Source of the DNA: an uncultured Clostridia bacterium
Lineage (GTDB): Bacteria; Bacillota; Clostridia; TANB77; CAG-508
DNA: 53,045 nt
Assembly (NCBI GenBank): GCA_944393465.1
Contig: CALYAG010000013.1
Span: 1-53,045 of the forward strand
Direction of reading: 5' to 3'
In this document: positions 24,702 to 33,172 of the stretch, one piece after another
Position numbering within the stretch: position 1 is the first letter of the stretch
Layout: each line of letters starts with the position of its first letter
Notes under the pieces: generated by a model
Databases searched by the model: none
Told to the model about the DNA's origin: nothing
Seen by the model: only the letters and a program-made list of their open reading frames with translations
Made by a program: the position numbers and the translations under genes

Positions 24702-25944
24702 TATGACCTCCTATCAATTTGTTTCTAAGTATTGTTGTAGCTCCATTTTCTAAATCCATGCCTTTTATTATGGCATTTTTGCCAAGCTTTTGTTTTATAT
24801 TACTTATTGCTAATTCTATTTTTCTTTCTTTTGTAATTTTTTCTCTATTTTCAAACAAACTAAGCTGTTCCGCTTCATCACTCACTAATCTATTAAAGCT
24901 TACTCCTATTCTTCTTATTGGCACAGTCCTGTTTGTGGTATTGTCATAAAGCTTTAAAAAGTACGGTAATAAATCTGAATATGTATTAGTATAGTTTGCT
25001 AGTTTCATACTTCCGCCAGTTGAATTTATTATATTTTTTGAATACCCAATATACAAACTAATTGTGTCTGTTATTAGATTTTTTTCAACTAATTTTATGC
25101 TATTTAATTCAACCATTTCTTTTAAGACAAGCCTTGCATTTTCAAAATTGTAATCTTCAAATAGAACTTGGCTACCAGAAATTGAAACATTTTTTGTTTT
25201 GTAGTTTTTAATGTCTTTTATTGTGCAACTCTCCTTGCCCCATGAATGGTCTATTAAAAATTCTGCATTTACTCCAAATTCTTTATAAAGTATTTTAGGA
25301 TTTGTATGTGCTACATCATACATATCATATATTCTTTTTTTATTTAGTCTTGCTTCAATTCCCCTTCCTATCTGCCAAAAGTCTGTTAATGGTTTATGAT
25401 GCCAAAGCTTTCTTTTGTATAGTTCTTCATCTAAATAACCTATATTTGTTGGAGTATGTTTTGACATTATATCTAATGCTACTTTTGCTAAGTAAAGGTT
25501 AGTTCCAATGCCCGCTGTTGCAGTTAATCCATATGTATTGTAAATATCTTTTAAAATAGTTTTGGCAAGTTCTATTTCGTCCATTTTGTATAGCTTTAAA
25601 TAGCTTGTTACATCTAAAAACGCCTCATCTATTGAATAAACGTATATATCGTCTTTTGACAAATATTTTAAATAAATTGCATAAATATTAGCTGAATATT
25701 CTATGTATTTTTTCATCCTTGGTTTTGCTATTATGTATTTAATATTGGGTGGTATTTCATAAAGCCTACACCTATTTTTGACTCCAAGCATTTTCATTTT
25801 TGGCGATACTGCTAGACAAATTGTTCCTTTGCCTCTTGATTCATCTGCTACAACCAGATTTGTACTAAATGGATCTAGCTTTCTTTCTACACATTCTACT
25901 GAAGCATAAAATGTTTTTAAGTCTATGCATAAGTATTTGCTCAA
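24688..25944 (-). CDS. UmuC/UvrX-type Y-family DNA polymerase
   Basis: Second translesion polymerase of the window. Seen: IDLKTFYASVECVERKLDPF with its metal Asp, VYSIDEAFLDVTSY, TATAGIGTNLYLAKVALD, and the C-terminal clamp motif EQLSLFENRE. The probable start is TTG at 25944 (SKYLCIDLKTFYASVE), with AAGAGGTG six bases upstream. A GTG 48 bases earlier lacks a well-spaced site and adds a lysine-rich extension not seen in the family. About 418 residues, as usual for UvrX. Its promoter overlaps an SOS-type box and it forms an operon with the YolD gene. Confidence 0.92.
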   Translation of the reverse strand: MSKYLCIDLKTFYASVECVERKLDPFSTNLVVADESRGKGTICLAVSPKMKMLGVKNRCRLYEIPPNIKYIIAKPRMKKYIEYSANIYAIYLKYLSKDDIYVYSIDEAFLDVTSYLKLYKMDEIELAKTILKDIYNTYGLTATAGIGTNLYLAKVALDIMSKHTPTNIGYLDEELYKRKLWHHKPLTDFWQIGRGIEARLNKKRIYDMYDVAHTNPKILYKEFGVNAEFLIDHSWGKESCTIKDIKNYKTKNVSISGSQVLFEDYNFENARLVLKEMVELNSIKLVEKNLITDTISLYIGYSKNIINSTGGSMKLANYTNTYSDLLPYFLKLYDNTTNRTVPIRRIGVSFNRLVSDEAEQLSLFENREKITKERKIELAISNIKQKLGKNAIIKGMDLENGATTILRNKLIGGHNAYD

Positions 25945-26034
25945 TTTTGTCACCTCTTTTTTAGCTGTTTTTTGAAATGTTTTTGTGAACACCTTTTCAA
26001 ACAGGTTGCTTTAATCTTTTCAACTACTTTACAT

Positions 26035-26072
26035 ATTATATCATCGTACAATCGTTTTGTAAACACTTGTTT
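26035..26072 (-). promoter_or_regulatory. umuC-yolD promoter with SOS-type box
   Basis: TTTACA (26058-26063), 17 bases, TATAAT (26035-26040) on the minus strand. AAACACTTGTTT (26061-26072), a palindrome with perfect AAACA/TGTTT arms close to GAAC-N4-GTTC, overlaps the -35. Confidence 0.6.
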
Positions 26073-26105
26073 TGTATTTTTTAATAGAAATTTTTGACAC
26101 AAATT

Positions 26106-26130
26106 AAGGAGAGAGCAATGCTCTCTCCTT
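26106..26130 (-). terminator. Terminator of the zinc-ribbon gene
   Basis: Perfect 11-base arms AAGGAGAGAGC and GCTCTCTCCTT around AAT. The tail AATTTGTGTC on the minus strand is only moderately U-rich. It separates the zinc-ribbon gene from the umuC promoter. Confidence 0.7.
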
Positions 26131-26178
26131 GTTTGACCATGAAATAGGCTGATTTGCCTATTTGCTTAAAGATGTAAC

Positions 26179-26406
26179 TCACTCCGGCAAAGTGAGCCCG
26201 ATTGATTCTGCCACTCCTTTCTTTACCTCGAACGGGATTTTATCCGGAGTGGTAAAACTCCCCGCAGTTACCTGTCTTTTGTTTCCACACCGTGGACAGG
26301 TTGCCGTTAATCCTAGCGGGATACTGTCTCCAGTTTGAACTGCAATAAAAAGCTTACAACGTGGACATTGTACCCAACGCAAATGCTTTATTTGCCGATA
26401 TTGCAT
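26179..26406 (-). CDS. Small zinc-ribbon protein
   Basis: The 75-residue product has two CPRC knuckles (QCPRCKLF and TCPRCGNKRQV), 24 residues apart, forming one zinc ribbon. A short C-terminal part follows (KIPFEVKKGVAESIGLTLPE). No enzymatic domain; it may bind nucleic acid or a protein. G+C is clearly above its neighbours and it has its own promoter and terminator, so it may be acquired. I do not recognise a named family. Confidence 0.75.
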   Translation of the reverse strand: MQYRQIKHLRWVQCPRCKLFIAVQTGDSIPLGLTATCPRCGNKRQVTAGSFTTPDKIPFEVKKGVAESIGLTLPE

Positions 26407-26458
26407 AGCTAAATTCCTCCTTTGTTTGTGGTCAAAAAAACTGATTTCGAATGTTTAT

Positions 26459-26487
26459 ATTGTACCATATTTTGTTAAACAATTCAA
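26459..26487 (-). promoter_or_regulatory. Promoter of the zinc-ribbon gene
   Basis: TTGAAT (26482-26487), 17 bases, TACAAT (26459-26464) on the minus strand. Confidence 0.6.
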
Positions 26488-26583
26488 GTACCATTTTATA
26501 AATGTTCTATACATTATATATATGTTTTATTCTGACAATTTACTTCTTAATACACTGCAGTATTTTCGTATGCATATTTATTT

Positions 26584-27303
26584 TTACACATTCTCTTCTT
26601 GCATTTCTGTATCCCTTTTGTATCCTTCGTTGTATAGCTTTTTCATTCTTCCTTCTAGACTCATTTTTCTTTGTACTCTATTTTTTAATTCTACAACATT
26701 TGCCATTGTTTTTTCTGCCCTTGGAAATTCTGGTTCTAAAATAGTTAATGTAATAAAAGGTTTTTTCTTAATAAATCTTATTATTCCTTCTGGCTCCCTA
26801 TATGTAAAAACAATTGGTAAAATTGGAACTTGATTTTTTACAGCAAAGTTAAAAGCTCCATTTTTAAACTCTCTTATTCCTTCATAATATGGTATTAACT
26901 CTCCCTCAGGATATATTCCTACAACTTCGCCCTTTTTTAGCAAACCATCTATGGTATTTATCATTTTTTCTTTTCCTGATTTATTTCTAGGTATTGGAAT
27001 ACCTCTTAAAAGCATAACTAAATACTTTATAATTGGTATTTCTAAGTTCGATTGTAATGTTAAAAAGTATGGTATTCTAGGAAAAATTGAAAGTGTAATC
27101 ATTGCGCAATCTATCATATTTATGTGATTTGCAACTGTTATGTATTCATCTCCTACTTTATCTAAATTTTCCCTACCTTCTATTTTTAGCCCATGCCATA
27201 ATTTTGTTAATAAAAATATAATAGGATATGCAATTAAATAAAGTATACTACTTAATACTTTATAAATTATTGAGTGATGTAATAAGTCCCCTTTCTTATT
27301 CAT
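26584..27303 (-). CDS. plsC: 1-acyl-sn-glycerol-3-phosphate acyltransferase
   Basis: PlsC adds the second fatty acid to lysophosphatidic acid in phospholipid synthesis at the membrane. The 239-residue protein has an N-terminal hydrophobic segment (about 10-30), the catalytic NHxxxxD motif as ANHINMIDCAM, FLTLQSNLEIPIIKY, and the phosphate-binding YPEGELIPYYEGIREFKNGA. It is complete. It lies downstream of rimO on the same strand, 93 bases away. Specificity within the acyltransferase family is inferred. Confidence 0.88.
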   Translation of the reverse strand: MNKKGDLLHHSIIYKVLSSILYLIAYPIIFLLTKLWHGLKIEGRENLDKVGDEYITVANHINMIDCAMITLSIFPRIPYFLTLQSNLEIPIIKYLVMLLRGIPIPRNKSGKEKMINTIDGLLKKGEVVGIYPEGELIPYYEGIREFKNGAFNFAVKNQVPILPIVFTYREPEGIIRFIKKKPFITLTILEPEFPRAEKTMANVVELKNRVQRKMSLEGRMKKLYNEGYKRDTEMQEENV

Positions 27304-27396
27304 TACTATATATTTTCCTTCCTTTACTACTATTTTTATTTCAACTTTTGCTTTTTTTCTTTTGAGACATTTATATTATTTTTACCTTTGCATTTT

Positions 27397-28860
27397 CTAT
27401 ATGATTTCTCCTATTAAATCATATTCTTTATAACCTGTTACTTTGCAATTTACAAATGTATTTGGTTTTGCTTTTCCTTTAATATATATAACTCCGTCAA
27501 TGTCTGGTACATCCATATATGTTCTGCCGATACAATCATAATTGAACTTATTTTCTGCAGTGTCTTCTTCCGAATTTATATGCACTATTCCATTTCGAGC
27601 AGTCTCAACCAAAACTTTTAAAGTTCTGCCTATATGCTTTTTCATATTTTCTTCAGATATTTGCTGTTGCAAAGCCATTATTTTATTATATCTTTTCTTT
27701 TTTGTCATAGGATGAACTTGATTTTCCATTTTAGAAGCTGCTGTGCCTTCTTCTTTTGAATAAGTAAAACAACCTAGCTTATCTAACCTTGCCCATTTTA
27801 CAAATTCATATAATTCTTCAAAATCTTCTTCGGTTTCACCAGGGAAGCCTACCATTAAAGTACTTCTAATAACTACACCTGGAATTTCTTTTCTTAATTT
27901 AGTAATTAAATTTCTAATGCTTTCTCCAGTACTTTTTCTATTCATCTTTTTTAATATTCTGTCTGAAATATGCTGCATTGGAATATCAAAATATTTGCAT
28001 ATTTTATCATTGTTTTTTACTTCTTCAATTAGTTCATCTGTAATTGTTTCTGGATAAGTATACAAAAATCTAATCCATTCTATTCCGTCTATTTCACTTA
28101 TTTTATGTAAAAGCTCAGCTAGCATTGGTTTGCCATAAATATCCACACCATATTTAGATGTGTCTTGTGCTATAATTATAAGCTCTTTGTATCCCTTTTG
28201 TGCCAATTGTTTTGCCTCTTCTAAAATGTCCTCAACTTTTCTACTTGTAAATCTACCTCTAATGTATGGAATCGCACAAAATGTGCAAAAATTGTTGCAA
28301 CCTTCTGCTATTCTAATGTATGCGTAGTTTTCACCTGTTGAAATTACTCGGTTTAAAAAGTCTAGCTTTTCAGTGGCTATGTGATTTGAGGTTGGTTTTT
28401 CTCGCTCTATTGAGCTATTTCTTACTGAATCATCCTTTTTTAAACTATTTTCTATTGAAATATCATTTTTGTCATTTTGCTTATGTGTTGTCATATCATC
28501 TTTTTGTGATGTACTAAATAAATTTTCAATTTGCTCCCATAATGTATTATATTCACTAAACTTAATAAATAGGTCAACTTCTGGCAAAGATTTGATTAAA
28601 TCATCTTTATATCTTTCGACTAGGCATCCTGTAACAATTAAAAACTTGCAATTTTGCATTTTATATTCTGCCATTTCTAAGATTGTATTAATTGCCTCTT
28701 CTTTGGCAGGTTCAATAAAACCACAAGTATTTATAACTATCACGTCTGCCCCCTGTGGGTCATTCACAATCTCATAATTATTCTTTTTAAATAGACCTAT
28801 CATCATTTCGGTATCTACTAAATTCTTGCTACATCCAAGTGATACAAATCCTATTTTCAT
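27397..28860 (-). CDS. rimO: Ribosomal protein S12 methylthiotransferase RimO, with insertion
   Basis: RimO adds a methylthio group to the conserved Asp of S12 by radical SAM chemistry. The MTTase N-domain has SLGCSKNLVDTE and VINTCGFIEPAKEEA (three Cys); the radical SAM core has EGCNNFCTFCAIP (CxxxCxxC) and MVGFPGETEEDFEEL; the C-terminal TRAM domain includes IGRTYMDVPDIDGVIYIKG. At 487 residues it is about 45 longer than usual; the extra part is a Lys/Asp/Asn/Ser-rich low-complexity stretch at about residues 118-165, between the two domains. The conserved motifs flank it intact, so it is probably a disordered linker. Confidence 0.95.
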   Translation of the reverse strand: MKIGFVSLGCSKNLVDTEMMIGLFKKNNYEIVNDPQGADVIVINTCGFIEPAKEEAINTILEMAEYKMQNCKFLIVTGCLVERYKDDLIKSLPEVDLFIKFSEYNTLWEQIENLFSTSQKDDMTTHKQNDKNDISIENSLKKDDSVRNSSIEREKPTSNHIATEKLDFLNRVISTGENYAYIRIAEGCNNFCTFCAIPYIRGRFTSRKVEDILEEAKQLAQKGYKELIIIAQDTSKYGVDIYGKPMLAELLHKISEIDGIEWIRFLYTYPETITDELIEEVKNNDKICKYFDIPMQHISDRILKKMNRKSTGESIRNLITKLRKEIPGVVIRSTLMVGFPGETEEDFEELYEFVKWARLDKLGCFTYSKEEGTAASKMENQVHPMTKKKRYNKIMALQQQISEENMKKHIGRTLKVLVETARNGIVHINSEEDTAENKFNYDCIGRTYMDVPDIDGVIYIKGKAKPNTFVNCKVTGYKEYDLIGEII

Positions 28861-28901
28861 TTTCGTTTCCTTTCTTTAATTTTTTAGTTTTTCAGTTTTT
28901 T

Positions 28902-29064
28902 CAGTTGGGGACGGTCCTAAAATGAAAAAATATTATTTGCATTTTAGATTTATCCTTAATTAAATTTTTTTCGTTTTAGGACCGTCCCCAACTGAAAAAA
29001 TATTATTTACATTTTAGATTTATCCTTAATTAAATTTTTTTCGTTTTAGGACCGTCCCCAACTG
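28902..29064. repeat. GGGGACGGTCC palindromic array 2
   Basis: One left arm CAGTTGGGGACGGTCC (28902) is followed by two tandem 70-base units (28925-28994 and 28995-29064), each ending GGACCGTCCCCAACTG. The spacers match each other at all but one or two bases and are related to those of array 1. The last arm ends four bases from the capA stop codon (29069), and the first lies about 40 bases before the rimO start. Confidence 0.9.
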
Positions 29065-29068
29065 AAAA

Positions 29069-30265
29069 TTATTCTATAATTTCATTTAGTCTATCAATTC
29101 CCCTTACCAATTTATCATAAGTCTTTTTATCTAAATTGCTTCCGTCTTTACCATAGTTTGCAATTTCGTTTTTCAAATCTAATAATTTATATCTATTTAT
29201 TGTATTTTGTTTTCCATAATCGTTCATATATATAGGTGTGTAATCTACTTTGTATAGAGAAACTGTGTCTGTTTCTGCATCATAGTATATTTGAATGTTT
29301 AATACTAACTCTAAATTTGAGTTTTCGTAACTAAAGTCTGATGTGAAGTCTCCCAATGAATATGCTACCAAGCAATCTTGCCCTTCTTTGTTTTTTAGTA
29401 TTTCCATTGGCTCTACTACTGATGGATGTGCACCAATTATTATGTCTGCGCCATTATCTACTAAAAATTGTGCTTGGGCTTTTTGAGTACTATTTGGTTC
29501 TTCTTTGTAAACATCACCCCAGTGCATAAGTACTATTGTAAAATCTGCATTTTCATTTGCATATGCTAAGTCACTGCTTGCCTGTTCTTCACTATATATA
29601 TTTACTCCTGTTTTTCCGTTATCATAAGTGTAAGATAACACAGCTATTCTTACGCCTTTTTCTTCAATTATTTTTATTCTATCTTGTGCCTTTTCTGCAT
29701 ATTTTCCAACAGTTTGTATTCCAACACTTTCTAAATAATCTTGAGTAGCTTTAAGACCTTCTTCTCCATTATCAAGTGCATGATTATGTGCAAGTGTGAC
29801 TAAGTCTATTCCTGCCTCTTTTATTGCATTGGCAAATACTTTTGTATCATCTGTTACGTTGGTTTCGTATGTGCCTAAAGTTATGTCTGAATCTTTTAAA
29901 TACTTTGTTACATTTGAAAATATATCATTATATAAACCATCGGCATTTTTGCCATAGTTTTTTAGATTGTCCCCTAGCAAAATATCTCCAATTGCAGATA
30001 TTCTAATTATTGAATTTGCTTTGAAGTTATTTATTGAATCTACGTTTGCTTCCATTGCTGAATATATTTCTTCTACATGGTCTGCTATTCTTTGTTGCTC
30101 TTCTGCAATTTTTCTTTGCTCTTGAACGCTCAAAATTACATTTACTATTACACAAATGATTATTACAGCTAATAATATGGAAGATATGATTATAAAGTTT
30201 TTGTTGCTAATTGTGTCTCTTATTAGCGTAGATTTTCTTGTTTTTCTTCTTCTGTTGTTGGGCAT
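29069..30265 (-). CDS. CapA-family membrane-anchored metallophosphatase-like protein
   Basis: The 398-residue protein belongs to the CapA/PgsA-like family (PF09587, calcineurin-like fold). It has a basic N-terminus and one membrane helix (about 25-48), then SAIGDILLGDNL, LVTLAHNHALDNGEEGL, VLMHWGDVYKEEP and IIGAHPSVVEPMEIL, the conserved metal-ligand segments. CapA is tied to poly-gamma-glutamate or capsule export in bacilli, but many such single genes have an unknown polymer substrate. No capBC genes are near. AGGAGGT precedes the ATG. The palindromic array lies directly after its stop. Confidence 0.85.
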   Translation of the reverse strand: MPNNRRRKTRKSTLIRDTISNKNFIIISSILLAVIIICVIVNVILSVQEQRKIAEEQQRIADHVEEIYSAMEANVDSINNFKANSIIRISAIGDILLGDNLKNYGKNADGLYNDIFSNVTKYLKDSDITLGTYETNVTDDTKVFANAIKEAGIDLVTLAHNHALDNGEEGLKATQDYLESVGIQTVGKYAEKAQDRIKIIEEKGVRIAVLSYTYDNGKTGVNIYSEEQASSDLAYANENADFTIVLMHWGDVYKEEPNSTQKAQAQFLVDNGADIIIGAHPSVVEPMEILKNKEGQDCLVAYSLGDFTSDFSYENSNLELVLNIQIYYDAETDTVSLYKVDYTPIYMNDYGKQNTINRYKLLDLKNEIANYGKDGSNLDKKTYDKLVRGIDRLNEIIE

Positions 30266-30434
30266 TGTGACCTCCTACTGTATTTTTATGTATTTGTTTT
30301 TTATATACTAATTTTTCCAAATTGTTTTTCTTAGCATATAAATTATTTTTTTGCATTATACTTCTAAATTATACAATATTTTTGCTTTTTTTACAAGTTT
30401 TTTGGTAAACATAAAAAAGTTTGTCAATTGGAAC

Positions 30435-30461
30435 TGTCAATTGGGACGGTTCTATTTGACA
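30435..30461. repeat. 27-base TGTCAA...TTGACA module, copy 1
   Basis: Ends TGTCAA and TTGACA flank a GGGACGGTTC core. Just before it a partial second copy (TGTCAATTGGAAC at 30422) is visible. It lies about 60 bases after the stop of the decayed surface-protein copy. The rest of the gap 30266-30520 is AT-rich with no ORF. Confidence 0.85.
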
Positions 30462-30520
30462 CGATTCTTGTTAATGTCAATTATGGAAAGGGGTTGACGA
30501 GCTAACATATAAAGTGTTTT

Positions 30521-31001
30521 TTAGAACGTTGTTGCTAGACGAACATAAAAAGAATCAACTACATCTTCGTTATACAAGTATTCCGTGCCAAAATGCATAA
30601 CATAAGCGCAATATTTGTCATACTGTGTTGATGTCCAATACTGTTTCGATAGGTTAAATTTGTTATTTAAATAATCATCTATAGTAATATTAAAGCTTGC
30701 TCCAAATGCAGCCCATTCTGATTTTGATGGCAAAAACATCCAGATTTTACTTCATCTTGTATTATTTTCCATACATCATTACTATTTTGATAATCATATT
30801 GTTTTGCATTCCAACACTTTATTATTCTTTCTGTATTTACCTTTGCAGTTGTTTCGGTTCCTGCTTTTGCAATTGTCTTTCAGCTTTGATTTTTATTCCT
30901 TTTATTTTTGTTACATAACTTTCTGACACTTCTTCTATTTCTTCTGGCTTTATATTTAGCCATTCATTTAAACACATCGTTGCTTGATGCTTGTCTTTTG
31001 C
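30521..31001 (-). pseudogene. Decayed paralogue of the surface-protein family
   Basis: Three reading-frame pieces join into one relic. From upstream: a stretch including MCLNEWLNIKPEEIEEVSES and VTKIKGIKIKAE, then in another frame ETTAKVNTERIIKCWNAKQY and VWKIIQDEVKSG, then a third, FLPSKSEWAAFGASFNI through to FYVRLATTF. The second and third match the 218-residue protein (RVNTERMIASWNSSQY, GVIQDEVAEGWFVPSKSEWAAFGATF, FVRLATIF) in order. Two frameshifts (near 30750 and 30870) and an in-frame stop at 31002 break the gene; no start or membrane anchor remains. The last frame alone is an ORF of 72 codons but is unlikely to be functional. Confidence 0.8.
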
Positions 31002-31048
31002 TTAATTATTTTGTCATTAAAATTATTTATATAATCATTTAAACAAAT

Positions 31049-31201
31049 TTATGGTACTTTATCTTCTCTAATTACGCAAAAGCTTGTATAGTCGTCATTG
31101 TCTTCATAATAGTTATCATTTGTTATAAATTCAATTGTATTAGGATAATACATTTCTTCACATTTTTCTGGATAATCATTTTCAATTAAATGTATCTTCT
31201 T
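31049..31201 (-). pseudogene. Fifty-codon coding remnant of unknown family
   Basis: An open frame of 50 codons reads KKIHLIENDYPEKCEEMYY and goes on to TSFCVIREDKVP before a stop. The amino-acid composition looks like real protein, but the frame is closed upstream by a stop and has no start with a ribosome site. The only internal ATG gives about 33 residues. Probably the end of a broken gene, possibly part of the same relic as 30521. Confidence 0.4.
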
Positions 31202-31507
31202 TTATTCACCATTATAATGTTTGCATTATATTTCGTCAAGTTTTTGGTTGAAATTAATAATGCTCGTCCTTATTTTGACCAGTTTATTCTTTGTTTTTAG
31301 TTTATATCTTTCGTTTGATTTTACTTAGAACTGTAACTTTCTTGAAATAATAAAAGTACTTTTATAAATATTATTGAGTATAATCAATTGATTTTTAAGT
31401 ATGTTATAAGTATATTGCGTTTTCCATTATTTATCAATATATATTTATGCATTTTTTACATTTTTTGTCATTTTTTATAAACGTATTAAATATATTTGAA
31501 GCTCTAA
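31202..31507. other. Non-coding AT-rich stretch
   Basis: No ORF with plausible protein, no clear promoter, no strong hairpin. It lies between the relic and the terminator of the intact surface-protein gene and may be further gene debris. Confidence 0.5.
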
Positions 31508-31536
31508 AAATGCGAAGATTTTTATTCTTCGCATTT
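31508..31536 (-). terminator. Terminator of the 415-aa surface-protein gene
   Basis: Perfect 11-base arms AAATGCGAAGA and TCTTCGCATTT around a 7-base loop. On the minus strand TTAGAGC follows, with the right arm itself ending in U-rich sequence. It lies about 105 bases after the stop, beyond the 27-base modules. Confidence 0.7.
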
Positions 31537-31546
31537 CATAGTTAAA

Positions 31547-31636
31547 TGTCAAATGGTGTCAAATGGAACGGTTCTATTTGACATGATTATGTGTCATTTA
31601 GAACCATCTCATTTGACAGAACCGTCCCATTTGACA
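31547..31636. repeat. Cluster of 27-base TGTCAA...TTGACA modules, copies 2 and 3
   Basis: Complete modules at 31557-31583 and 31592-31618, each exactly 27 bases with TGTCAA/TTGACA-type ends. Half-modules flank them (31547, and GAACCGTCCCATTTGACA up to 31636). Copies 2 and 3 are near-inverted with respect to their cores, so they can pair with each other. The cluster ends seven bases from the surface-protein stop codon at 31643. Confidence 0.85.
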
Positions 31637-31642
31637 AATTTA

Positions 31643-32890
31643 TTATTTTGTTAATTGATATGGATGTTCTGCACTTCCATCTCCACCATATATTTGAATA
31701 TTTGTATTTAATGTTATGACTGGTCTAATAGGTTTAGTTTGTACAGCACTAATTGGATCTGTATTGTATAACCATCCAGACCAAATACCACTATTTATAG
31801 AATATGCATATACCCCAAAACTAACTTGGCCGTAATAATAAATATTATCGCTTATTGGATGACAATATCTATAACGTGATGAAAAAATAAATGTATCTAC
31901 ATTAAATATAAGATTATAAAATTCTTCATTATCAAAGTAAGATTTTAATTCTGTAGCATTAATTACATATCCTGTTTGCGTTGCCGTTAAACCACTAGTA
32001 GTTACTTGAGCGCCCTGAGTTGTAGGAGAAGTATAATATTTATCACTTTTTTCTACTCCGTCTTGCCTTACTGTTGTTGAATTTATACCAGAGCCAATTT
32101 CTTGTGCATATAAAATAGGATAATATGGATAAGTTTCTCTATTTAAACTGCCACTATAAAACTTTCCTGTATAACGGGTTTCTCCGTACTTAATAGTTGC
32201 TCCATTTTCATTATAATTACTTATTGCATTTTTACCAGCAGAATTTAATTTTTTCTCATAATCTTCTACCTTTATATTTCTTGCTTCTGCTCCAAGTTCA
32301 CTATTACTATATAGTTTAGAACTTGCTTCATCTAATAAATAAACCGCATTGTTATATCCTACAGCTCCACTAAGACTAATTGACTCACTTGTTGGCTTAT
32401 CACTTACTAAGTCTACTGTTCCGTCATCATTTACGCTCATTATCCTCCACTTTAAGCTTGTATCTTGAGATATTGTTTGGTTTGACGTATATCCACTTAC
32501 ATTACTTGCTATTGAATAGTCTGATGCCGTGTCTGGCGTGTATTCTACATAGTCTCCTACTTTTAAGCTACTTCTTGGCACAAATAGTCCTTCTATCTTT
32601 TGTCCTTTCACGTATGCTGTTTTGCCATAAGCTATATCCCACTCTGTTGCTGTGGCATCTGATGTATCTAAATCTTCTAGTGTTCCAGTTACTCCTCCTA
32701 ATGTAACACCCTCTTTAATATATTCCGGCAGTAAATTACCATTGTTTGAACCTCTATTAGATGATTCATAACTGCTGTTTGCAATATTTGTTCTTATTAT
32801 ATTTGCTCCTACTACCATTGCTATAATTACAATCATTGTAATTATAGCAATTAAAATTATTAGTTTTTGCTTTCTATTAAGTTTTTTCAT
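31643..32890 (-). CDS. Membrane-anchored surface protein, paralogue of the 218-aa protein
   Basis: The 415-residue product begins MKKLNRKQKLIILIAI, with one membrane helix (about 10-31), almost the same as the protein at 1316. It shares YIKEGVTLGGVTGTLEDLDT and YGKTAYVKGQKIEG. After this it differs: LKVGDYVEYTP, WRIMSVNDDGTVDLVSDKP, AVYLLDEASSKLYSN and the C-terminal KPIRPVITLNTNI with YGGDGSAEHPYQL, a layout common in Clostridial secreted proteins (DUF6273-like end). Function unknown; a surface or phage-tail-like binding role is a guess. TAGGAGG precedes the ATG. Its promoter is followed by leader B. Confidence 0.75.
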   Translation of the reverse strand: MKKLNRKQKLIILIAIITMIVIIAMVVGANIIRTNIANSSYESSNRGSNNGNLLPEYIKEGVTLGGVTGTLEDLDTSDATATEWDIAYGKTAYVKGQKIEGLFVPRSSLKVGDYVEYTPDTASDYSIASNVSGYTSNQTISQDTSLKWRIMSVNDDGTVDLVSDKPTSESISLSGAVGYNNAVYLLDEASSKLYSNSELGAEARNIKVEDYEKKLNSAGKNAISNYNENGATIKYGETRYTGKFYSGSLNRETYPYYPILYAQEIGSGINSTTVRQDGVEKSDKYYTSPTTQGAQVTTSGLTATQTGYVINATELKSYFDNEEFYNLIFNVDTFIFSSRYRYCHPISDNIYYYGQVSFGVYAYSINSGIWSGWLYNTDPISAVQTKPIRPVITLNTNIQIYGGDGSAEHPYQLTK

Positions 32891-32938
32891 AATTTTAAAT
32901 TTCCTCCTAACAAATTTTTCGACTTATTTGAAAAATTG

Positions 32939-32965
32939 TGTCAAATAGAACCATTCCAATTGACA
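32939..32965. repeat. 27-base TGTCAA...TTGACA module, copy 4
   Basis: Exactly 27 bases with ends TGTCAA and TTGACA and core GAACCATTCC. It lies between the leader B terminator and the surface-protein ribosome site, so it is within the mRNA leader if the terminator is read through. Confidence 0.85.
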
Positions 32966-32970
32966 CAAAC

Positions 32971-33138
32971 GGCAAAAAACTATGCATTCTAAATGAATTT
33001 TTACATTTGCTTAAAATACATAGCTCTTTCTCTATGTTCACATAAATTTATTTTATTAAATCCTTCGATATATATACATACATATACAGCCGCAAGGGTT
33101 TCATCGATTTTTGTCATTTTTTTACTCCCAAACATTTT
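32971..33138 (-). promoter_or_regulatory. Leader B: attenuator-like 5' region of the 415-aa surface-protein gene
   Basis: Homologous to leader A over 33022-33119. On the minus strand: promoter, GGGAGT site, ATG of a 38-codon ORF, an AT-rich tract, AAATC/GATTT pairing, antiterminator-like CATAG-N8-CTATG (33019-33036). This overlaps a terminator hairpin (CTATG at 32980-32984 with CATAG at 33019-33023, inner AAATG/CATTT pairing) followed by a six-U run. The stop codon of the small ORF lies in the 5' arm of the terminator, so a translating ribosome would open it. Same logic as leader A although the terminator sequences differ, which argues for conserved function. Confidence 0.6.
33001..33117 (-). 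CDS. 38-codon leader ORF
   Basis: ATG at 33117 with GGGAG seven bases upstream; the frame reads MTKIDETLAAVYVCIYIEG and continues through NKINLCEHRERAM to a stop at 33001. It is closely related to the frameshifted ORF in leader A. The ORF ends inside the 5' arm of the terminator. It may be a leader peptide whose translation controls the downstream gene, or a small hydrophobic protein. Against strong protein selection: most differences between the two copies change the residue, and third codon positions are conserved. Confidence 0.4.
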   Translation of the reverse strand: MTKIDETLAAVYVCIYIEGFNKINLCEHRERAMYFKQM

Positions 33139-33143
33139 TCTTA

Positions 33144-33172
33144 ATTATATATTTTTAATAGTCTTTTTTCAA
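33144..33172 (-). promoter_or_regulatory. Promoter of leader B
   Basis: TTGAAA (33167-33172), 17 bases, perfect TATAAT (33144-33149) on the minus strand; start near 33137. Confidence 0.7.

Noticed and set aside
17762..26406. A defence island (TA pair, nuclease-like genes)
   Set aside because: No restriction, CRISPR, retron or known anti-phage core gene; the neighbours are iron transport and repair genes with separate promoters.
28902..29064. Array 2 as a CRISPR array
   Set aside because: Spacers are conserved between units, repeat arms are inverted, only two units, no cas genes.
30521..30739. Independent small gene of 72 codons
   Set aside because: It is the last frame of a relic; adjacent frames continue the homology to the 218-aa protein.
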